Shown: one piece after another, positions 1 through 7,100 of the stretch
How positions within the stretch are numbered: position 1 is the stretch's first letter
Layout of the letters: every line of letters starts with the position of its first letter
NCBI GenBank assembly: GCA_037962975.1
Contig: CM075672.1
Span: 123,552,001-123,616,000, forward strand
DNA: 64,000 bases
Direction: 5' to 3'
Source: Clitoria ternatea
Taxonomy: Eukaryota; Streptophyta; Magnoliopsida; Fabales; Fabaceae
The notes under the pieces: generated by a model
Told to the model about the DNA's origin: nothing
What the model saw: the letters and a program-made list of their open reading frames with translations, nothing else
Databases searched by the model: none
Made by a program: the position numbers and the translations under genes

Positions 1-118
1 AGTACTTAGTATAACAGTATATTGGAAATTAACATGAGACAACTGTGAAGGCACATTAATTCATCATTCCATTCATCTGTAAAGGTACAATGTTACTTGA
101 AAGATACGGTTACAATAT

Positions 119-2059
119 TCAGCCATTCCTAGCTTGGGTAATCATGACTTTCATTTTGCAAAGTCTTTCTTGACAATAGTTCAAAAATGATGATATCTCC
201 TTTGGGGTGGATAGGGGATTGACCATGCCTTCGGCCTGCTTCAACATTGAGGGAAAATCTTCCAAGATTCCATTGGATAGGTATGCCAACTTGGCGAAAC
301 GGTCCATCCATAAATGAATGACTTCATCCCGTTGAGCTAACTCAGTCCCCAAAACTCGTGTGGCTTCTTGGCAGCGGCGTTCGGCATCAAGGGTTTTCTT
401 CTGTTCAGCATGTATTTCTTGCTCATAAGCTCTCATCGTTTCATCAAGCTGTTGCTCCAATTTGTGGACTTGAGTTTGTAGCATTTCTTTTTGCATCAAA
501 GCCTCCTTTCCCTTCTCCTTGGATTGTACCAGCATGTTCTTTAAAACTTGTTTTTCGGCCAATACAAGATCGCTCTGCTGACCCTTCATCTTCAGCTGCG
601 AATTGGCCGCCCGAAGGCATTGATCTTGTTTTATTCTGTAATCTTCATCAATTTTTCTCTTTTTCTGCATTTCTTCCATAGCATGTCTTCCTTCGGAGTT
701 CTCTTTCCTATGTAGGGCGCATTCTTGTTGGCATTTCAAGAGGTCTTCTTCTAGTTTTTGATTCCTTGCCTTTAGCTCTTCTACTTGGGCCTTTAGCGAT
801 ATGGTAACCCTGTCCTCCACAATGCACGGCGGAGGAACTGTGTCCTCAGGTTGGTATGAAGGGCTCTTGAAAGGCAATTTCACGATGGAGACTCTGTTCA
901 CCACCCACTCCGAGTATTCAACTCTCACAGCGTGGCTTCGTGCTCCCAGTTCTTTGCCCATCCTATGGACCTTCTTCCAGGCATTGGCTATGTCCCGAAT
1001 AGTGAAGGTGTAATTCCCATTCACATAGTACAGAATGAAAGGAGTAAGTAGTGCTTCGTCCGGCGGCCCAAGTAGAGGATAAGCCAACTGCCGCTTAGCA
1101 ATAACAGGATTATAATTGATGCAACCTTGTGTCCCCATTAGAGGAACATTTGGATATCCCCCACAGCTATAAATGATGGACTCAACTTCTAGCCATTGAG
1201 GACACCACCTCACCTTTTCTGCTGTAAGGCCTACAAGGTGATTAGCCCACTCACGCCCATTCTTTGTTGTTAACTGACACAACTTTAAATCAGAGATGGG
1301 ACATTCGGCTTTGCATAGTTGATGAAAAGCGTGGGACGTGAGCCACACATATAGAATAGGCAAACAACAAATAATCCTCTTTCCTCCTTGGGTATGGCAG
1401 AAATCCAAGGTGCAATAGACATTGGCCAACACTGCTGTGACGGGATTCTCCAGTCTGTGCTTGCGAGCGATGAAGACACCTATAGCATCATAATCTACGT
1501 AGTTGTCTAAGTTAGGGAATAAGACAACTCTGTAAATAGTGAGAGCCAAGGTATCAATGAAAGCTTCCCATTCTTCCCTCTCTGCCAGGACATGCATGTG
1601 CTTCTCCAGAAATTCCCTAGTAAATCCGGGAATCTGGTTTCTGTTCATTTGTACTCCTTTTAACATTTCAGGATGGATCTTCAAAATACGAGCGACAGAA
1701 TTGACTGACACATGATGGTCCAAATGGCGATAAGGAATCTGTCCCTCCATTGGCATCCCCAATATTTGTTCAAATTCTTCTATGGAGGGTGCCAGTTGAA
1801 AGTCTTGAAAAGCGAAACAGCAGAGAGGTGGGTCATAGAACTGAGCCAGAGCTGTGATGGCTTCTGTTTGGACGTCTACTTCCAAAAGTTTCAAGACCTT
1901 CCCATACTTCCTTGCGAAAGTCATCTTTTGTGTCAAGCTCAGTTTTCTCCCTAGTGCTTGTAAACTGTCAGTATTGACCTTCCTAGCCTTGAGGTGCAAT
2001 AACTTCTTTAGTTCAGTCACCCCTATATCACAATTACTGTGTCCCATGTTAATTTCCAT
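119..2059 (-). CDS. ORF1 protein of Ogre/Tat-like element (DUF7745-like, coiled coil)
   Basis: An uninterrupted 646-codon frame lies about 1 kb inside the LTR. Residues 1 to about 400 resemble the plant proteins annotated as DUF7745 or plant-mobile-domain-like. Visible features include an FYDPPLCCFAFQDFQLAPSIEEFEQILG-type block near residues 73-100 and a Trp-rich segment around 270-300. From about residue 425 the chain becomes Lys/Glu/Gln-rich with heptad character to about 580, so a coiled coil and oligomerisation are likely. There is no signal peptide, membrane segment, zinc knuckle or catalytic polymerase motif. The biochemical role is not known to me; family position as ORF1 is inferred from the LTR-PBS-ORF order. 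The start used is the first Met of the open frame. Absence of stops contrasts with the decayed elements around it and suggests a fairly recent insertion. Confidence 0.75.
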   Translation of the reverse strand: MEINMGHSNCDIGVTELKKLLHLKARKVNTDSLQALGRKLSLTQKMTFARKYGKVLKLLEVDVQTEAITALAQFYDPPLCCFAFQDFQLAPSIEEFEQILGMPMEGQIPYRHLDHHVSVNSVARILKIHPEMLKGVQMNRNQIPGFTREFLEKHMHVLAEREEWEAFIDTLALTIYRVVLFPNLDNYVDYDAIGVFIARKHRLENPVTAVLANVYCTLDFCHTQGGKRIICCLPILYVWLTSHAFHQLCKAECPISDLKLCQLTTKNGREWANHLVGLTAEKVRWCPQWLEVESIIYSCGGYPNVPLMGTQGCINYNPVIAKRQLAYPLLGPPDEALLTPFILYYVNGNYTFTIRDIANAWKKVHRMGKELGARSHAVRVEYSEWVVNRVSIVKLPFKSPSYQPEDTVPPPCIVEDRVTISLKAQVEELKARNQKLEEDLLKCQQECALHRKENSEGRHAMEEMQKKRKIDEDYRIKQDQCLRAANSQLKMKGQQSDLVLAEKQVLKNMLVQSKEKGKEALMQKEMLQTQVHKLEQQLDETMRAYEQEIHAEQKKTLDAERRCQEATRVLGTELAQRDEVIHLWMDRFAKLAYLSNGILEDFPSMLKQAEGMVNPLSTPKEISSFLNYCQERLCKMKVMITQARNG

Positions 2060-2225
2060 ACTGTCTTAGAAATACCAACAAATTCAGAATCGTCCCCTGC
2101 GAACATCAAGACAAAGAATGGAATCAGTTATTATCAAGTCCTAAAGATCAGTGTTCCTCCCGGGGATTTGATACAAGTTAAAAAAATGGGGGGAACATGG
2201 ATTTCCAAAACTCATGCGAGCTCAA

Positions 2226-2331
2226 AAGTCGTAGGTTTTCCCAATCGTCATTGCCACTTCAACCAGAGGGAAATGAGGTATAATTTTTTTTGTGGATTTT
2301 TCCTTTGACGATTAGGAGAACCTACGACTTC
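2226..2331. repeat. Long inverted repeat in Ogre-1 leader
   Basis: GTCGTAGGTTTTCCCAATCG at about 2228 is followed at about 2308 by its near-perfect reverse complement, ending ACCTACGAC. The arms are about 22 bp with two mismatches, and the loop is about 58 bp. It lies between the primer-binding site and ORF1, so the transcript leader could fold into a stable stem. The rest of the leader (2060-3123) has no ORF I can support. Confidence 0.7.
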
Positions 2332-3123
2332 AGACTCAGAGATACATGACAAAAAAGAGAGAATCATCTATTCACCCAAAGAATACTTGTGTGTTCCAAA
2401 AATTTTCCAAGACTAAGCGAATCTTTGGATGATAGATAATCCCTTTTTAATAACTGGAAAGTGAAAATGACATAAGGTAAAATAAAGTTTGCCCTTTCGT
2501 GGCCTAAGTCAGGTTTTGTTGAAGGTTTTCTCTGGACCTTAGGGCTTGTCTAAAAGTGACTCTTCACACCGGGTGGCTTATACTAGACTTGTAGAAGGTT
2601 ACCAGAGCCAAGATCCTACCCATGACAAGGACGCAACAGTGGCGAACCACTAGGTGCGTATGTCACAAGAGGCCGAACTCTAGTTGGGGTTCTCACGATC
2701 ACCGGATAGGAAGTACATCCTATACGATTCCGTATACCAACCCCTCCTAACTTAAGTTTCATTTGGGGCCCGGGTATAGGGCGCCACTCATAAGTGTGTG
2801 CGAGTAATTTGTGAGTGTAGTGTGTGAAAGGGCATTCAATACCTTTTTACCTTACCCCATTCTGCACATAGAACAAACACAAAACAAATATACAAAGTCA
2901 TCTACCCTAGGGTTCAATAATTACAGGAAAGTAATATGGTCCTCTATCCTAGGGTTCAACAGACATGCAAAACAATAGACAATGAAACAGATAATAAGAT
3001 ACAATTAAAACAAGAACAAACATTCACAACAAATTACAAAAAATAAACAAGGGGAAGAAATCCCATCTAACAAAGGCTATATATAAAAATACCCTTTCAA
3101 CCAAACTGGCCTGACTATCTTAA

Positions 3124-3143
3124 GGTCCCCAGTGGAGTCGCCA
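3124..3143 (-). other. Primer-binding site of Ogre-1
   Basis: On the minus strand the LTR ends GGTTGCGACA and, two bases later, TGGCGACTCCACTGGGGACC follows. It begins TGG, as required for pairing with a tRNA CCA end, and resembles the primer-binding site reported for Ogre elements (tRNA-Arg type, from memory). Confidence 0.75.
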
Positions 3144-3145
3144 TC

Positions 3146-5252
3146 TGTCGCAACCTGGATCACGACGGCGTGGCGAGAAGGAGAGAATGTGTGGAATGAA
3201 ACAGGGAGTCGCCACCAACGTTTTTATCCATAGGAAAAACATTGGAAAAAAACTAAGTTCAGTAAAGCACTGGTTAAAAATTGAGATTCAAGTTCGGGAG
3301 TCGGTTACGAGTAGGGAAGGTATTAGCATCCTACATCGCCTGTCCAAAAACAGTACCAAGATTGAAAATGCGCAACATAAATAGCCTTACAAAAAATGGT
3401 TTGTTTCTTCCCTTTTATTGTTGTATTTTTTTTATTTTTAAAAAAAATGACAGAATGGAGTGAGAGAACTGTACAAACATAGAATGTCGAAGCGAGGTCA
3501 ATGGGACATTTCATCCGAATTAAACTTAACTTCGATATAAGACAGAGAAGGGAAGAGAATGCTAATAAGGTGTCACGCCTAAATTATACATCCTTAAATA
3601 AAAAAAAACCGGGATAGGAAAGAGATAAGCGGGACGTCCCGTCCTAAGTATCCCTTCCCTATGAATTATGGCGAGGCTTAAGCAAAAACTAGGGGGAAAT
3701 CAATAAGACGTCACGTCTAAATTGATTTTCACGGAAGCGACCAAAAAAGAACATTTATGAAAGAAACATGAAAGTAAGGAAATAAATCAGCAAAAAGGAA
3801 TAAGAAAGATGGGCCCGACAGGAATTGAGGTCCTGCTCCTACGTATTCTTGAATTATCAAGAAATCAGGGTTACGTAGTTCTGAGTGTTGTTCTTTTAGG
3901 AAAAGACTTGGGAGATGATGATGGATGTCATTGAGGTGGGGAGCTCGTACAAGGCGAAGTTCTTCGCACGTGTACGAATCCTAAAGAGGTTGTGTAGACG
4001 GGAGTGCTCCCGTACGACACCGTTTAAAAAAAAGAGATTTTTAAACTAGAAAATATAACATGTACAACATTTATTACTTATTATTTATTATTATATGTAT
4101 TTCTTAAGGGAGAAGGGGCAAAAATATTAACAGCTAAACTATGCCACACAGACAAACATAACAAATAAACAGCAAACTGACAGGAAAATAAATGACTGAA
4201 AACAAGAGAAACAAGGAACAGAATGGAACCGGTGTGGTGGGCTCAGGACCGATGTGGGAGTCAAGTGCAGCGACAGTGTCAAACCGGTTCTGGACTTACA
4301 CGCTGACAGAAGCAATGGACCGGTATTGGGCTCAAATCCTGAAAATTGAAAGATGCGACCGGTGTTGTTGGAGGTTGATCCGAAGTGAGTAAATGACTGG
4401 ATGCTGTTGAGAAGTAATGAAGACTGAAAGTAGTGGTGTGGGAATTGGGACGGTGTGGGTTCTGTGCGAGGACGGTGTGCGTTCGGGGTAGGGACGGTGA
4501 AGGAGCAGTGGCTTTGAGTATTGGAAAAACTTCAAGCTTTTTAAAGCTAAGGGGTCTTTTGTGGTGACTAAGGCAGGTCACTGGTTTCAAGTGGGGAGGT
4601 CAGTTGAGGATCTCGAGGAATCGGAGAGAATTTAAGGAGAGTCTTCTTGCAAAGAGAGGGAGTCCAAAAAAAACCAACCCCTTGAGCTTCCTTGGTTGGG
4701 GCATTTATAGGGCTTTGAGGTCATGGGCTGAGGGTTTGGGACAACCAGAATTCCCACTCACCCATACGTGTAGTGATGTGCAACCCTGGCCACTATCCGT
4801 TCGTGGGGAGCAGGGTTTTGGTGGGGTATTTTTTAATTGTCCACTTCCGCCTCCCTGTCTGCCATTTTTAGGGAGTGCGATTCCAGGTCATCACGCATAA
4901 ACTTCCGACCTCGTCTTTCCGTTGTCAAGTTTGTAACATCGGTCAGTAAAACACCGGTTGGGACGGAATCCCCACTGATCCGATGTGGCCTCTTAAGAAC
5001 CTGGACCTGTGTCTTCACACCGGTTGAGCCTCTTCAAGGTAGTATCACAGGGGCGGTGTTCTTCCTCCTAGTCCGGATCTACTGCCAGTCCGGTGTGCAT
5101 GTTTCGATCTGAGATCCCTTGATTTTTACTTGGGCCGGACTGACCTGTTACTTCGTTGCCAGGTGTACGACATCGGTGGTCCGGTGTTACCACTTTTAGG
5201 ACCTTGGTCCGGTGTTGTTTCAATTTAGGCCGGACCGAAAGAGGTGTTCACA
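3146..5252 (-). repeat. 5' LTR of Ogre-1 (about 2.1 kb)
   Basis: Ends are TGTCGCAACC at the left and GGTGTTCACA at the right, giving TGT...ACA. The same ends bound the Ogre-2 LTR at 56500-59734. Matching interior blocks include AGGGAGTCGCCACC, GTGGGCCCGACAGGAA and a run of small hairpins (3568-4013). A CACTGG-containing block and a G-box-like CACGTG (3967-3972) are also shared. The region 4200-5230 is rich in the heptamer CCGGTGT. Short ORFs here are chance frames. Confidence 0.85.
3568..4013 (-). repeat. Series of short hairpins in Ogre-1 LTR
   Basis: Six perfect or near-perfect short stems occur in order. AGGTG-tca-CGCCT is at 3568-3580, GGACG-tcc-CGTCC at 3632-3644, and AGACG-tca-CGTCT at 3706-3718. 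TTCTTGA-atta-TCAAGAA is at 3846-3863, GCGAAG-tt-CTTCGC at 3954-3967 and ACGGGAG-tg-CTCCCGT at 3998-4013. Equivalents lie in the Ogre-2 LTR in the same order with paired changes. In element orientation they fall in the 3' part of the LTR, so they would be in the transcript leader and/or tail. Confidence 0.75.
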
Positions 5253-7040
5253 GCAGCAGTGGTTTTCGCATTGAAAATTTGGAGGCATTACTTGTACGGG
5301 TCCAGATTCGAAGTATACAATGATCACAAAAGCCTCAAATACCTATTTGACCAAAAAGAGCTGAACATGAGGCAGAGAAGATGGACAGAGTTTTTAAAAG
5401 ATTACGATTTCGAGCTAAAATACCATCCGGGTAAGGCAAATGTCATGGCCGACGCGTTGAGTCGGAAATCCCTCCACATGGCAGCAATGATGGTGAGAGA
5501 AGTGGAGTTGTTGGAACGGTTCCGAGACCTGAACTTACATGTTGACACCCCCTCCTCTCAGAAAATGACAATCGGTACGCTGAGAATCGCCAATGATTTC
5601 TTGAAATCCGTGTATGAACAACAGCAGACTGATTCCTACTTGGCTGAAATGAAGGAGACGCAGGCCAAAGGAAAGGATTTGTCCTTGACCGAAGGATCAG
5701 ATGGGATTTTCCGAGTGAAAAACATAATATACATACCGAGTGGAGGAAAGTTAAGGAGAATGGTGCTTGATGAAGCCCACAAAAGCCCACTCAGTATTCA
5801 CCCGGGTACCACGAAGATGTACCATGACCTGAAGAAACAGTTCTGGTGGCCCGGACTAAAGAAGGATGTAGCAGAATATGTGGCTCGGTGTATTACTTGT
5901 CAAAAATCAAAAGTGGAACACCAGAAACCGTACGGTGCAATGCAGCCCCTGGAGATTCCCGTGTGGAAATGGGACTCAATTGCTATGGATTTTATCATGG
6001 GATTACCCAAAAATCGAGCGGGCCATGATGCGATTTGGATCATTGTTGACCGACTGACGAAGAGTGCACACTTCCTACCTGTAAATATGAAGTACCCGTT
6101 GCATAAATTGGCTCGGATTTACATTCATGAGATTGTCCGACTGCATGGTATACCCACTTCTATCGTATCAGATAGGGATCCTAGGTTCACGTCCTGGTTT
6201 TGGACCAGCATGCACCAGGAATTGGGGACGAAACTTTGGCTAAGTTCTGCCTACCACCCCCAATCGGATGGACAATCCGAGCGGACGATTCAAAGTTTAG
6301 AAGACTTATTAAGGGCGTGTGTGTTAGAACACGGTGGGGATTGGGAACAGTACCTTCCCTTGATCGAGTTTACATACAATAACAGCCATCATCACAGCAT
6401 TGGCATGGCACCCTACGAGGCACTATATGGACGAAGATGCCGAACCCCACTCTGCTGGTCAGAAACAGGTGAGAGTCTGCTATTGGGACCAGACATTGTA
6501 AGGCAGACATCAGAGCAGATCCGAGTGATAAGGAATATGATGAAGGCGTCTCAGGATCGACAAAAGAGCTACCATGACAAACGCACCAAACCATTGGAGT
6601 TTTCAGTCGGAGACAGAGTGTTTTTGAAGACTTCTCCGAGTAAAGGAGTCGGACGAGCTTTAAAAAGTGGAAAGTTAAGCCCTCGATACATTGGACCTTA
6701 TGAGGTGTTAGAACTAGTCGGCACCGTGGCATACCGAATAGCATTACCGACCCACTTGTCCCGATTGCACAACATATTTCATGTGTCTCAATTAAGGAAG
6801 TATCTATATGATCCTAGCCACGCAATGCCTGATGATGAAGTGGAAATCAAGGAAGACCTGACCACTACGACTATACCGATCAGAATCGTGGGCCGATCGG
6901 TAAAGAAGTTGAGGAGCAAGAACGTACAACTAGTCAAAGTAGAGTGGCAGCAAGGCAAGACTACCTCTTGTACCTGGGAACGTGAAGACACCATGAGACA
7001 GCAATACCCCGAGTTGTTTGCTCAGGTGAGTACCGACTGA
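5253..7040 (+). CDS. Element A pol: RNase H (C-terminal part), integrase, chromodomain; 5'-truncated
   Basis: An open frame of 596 codons has no stop. It starts within RNase H (AAVVFALKIWRHYLYG, then DHKSLKYLFDQKELN and a PGKANVMADALSR end). Integrase follows: a zinc-binding domain with His in SIHPGTTKMYHD and the Cys pair CITC. The catalytic core has Asp in WDSIAMDFIMGLP, Asp in IVSDRDPRFTS and Glu in HPQSDGQSERTIQSLED. A GPY/F module follows (SPRYIGPYEVLE, LHNIFHVSQLRKY), and the end is a chromodomain-like segment (VKVEWQQGKTTSCTWERED). This order defines a chromovirus; the C-terminal end fits the Tekay/Del branch. The upstream part was removed by the Ogre-1 insertion, so the apparent GTG start at 5244 lies in the LTR and is not real. 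Confidence 0.9.
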   Translation, partial: AAVVFALKIWRHYLYGSRFEVYNDHKSLKYLFDQKELNMRQRRWTEFLKDYDFELKYHPGKANVMADALSRKSLHMAAMMVREVELLERFRDLNLHVDTPSSQKMTIGTLRIANDFLKSVYEQQQTDSYLAEMKETQAKGKDLSLTEGSDGIFRVKNIIYIPSGGKLRRMVLDEAHKSPLSIHPGTTKMYHDLKKQFWWPGLKKDVAEYVARCITCQKSKVEHQKPYGAMQPLEIPVWKWDSIAMDFIMGLPKNRAGHDAIWIIVDRLTKSAHFLPVNMKYPLHKLARIYIHEIVRLHGIPTSIVSDRDPRFTSWFWTSMHQELGTKLWLSSAYHPQSDGQSERTIQSLEDLLRACVLEHGGDWEQYLPLIEFTYNNSHHHSIGMAPYEALYGRRCRTPLCWSETGESLLLGPDIVRQTSEQIRVIRNMMKASQDRQKSYHDKRTKPLEFSVGDRVFLKTSPSKGVGRALKSGKLSPRYIGPYEVLELVGTVAYRIALPTHLSRLHNIFHVSQLRKYLYDPSHAMPDDEVEIKEDLTTTTIPIRIVGRSVKKLRSKNVQLVKVEWQQGKTTSCTWEREDTMRQQYPELFAQVSTD

Positions 7041-7061
7041 ATTTCGCACAGGTTACCGACT

Positions 7062-7100
7062 GAATTTCGAGGACGAAATTCTTTTTGAATGGGGGAGAAC
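7062..7100 (+). other. Conserved stem and polypurine tract of element A
   Basis: GAATTTCG-agga-CGAAATTC (7062-7081) precedes a purine run TGGGGGAGAA ending right before the LTR at 7101. The same stem and tract order occurs in elements B and D. A short direct duplication (ACCGACTGAATTTCG, near 7032 and 7056) lies just upstream. Confidence 0.75.

Larger units (their letters stand above)
1..5252 (-). mobile_element. Ogre/Tat-like Ty3/gypsy element (Ogre-1), 5' part
   Basis: The element reads leftwards and runs off the left edge. Visible in order on the minus strand are a 5' LTR (5252-3146), a primer-binding site, a leader of about 1.06 kb and a large ORF upstream of where gag would lie. An extra ORF1 between 5' LTR and gag is a known hallmark of the Ogre/Tat lineage. 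The right border falls inside the RNase H codons of element A, so this element inserted into A. The gag-pol part is outside the window. Confidence 0.8.

Noticed and set aside
4192..5112. Possible host exon fragments (66-103 codon ORFs)
   Set aside because: They lie inside the Ogre-1 LTR between matched LTR ends and show only the CCGGTGT repeat bias.
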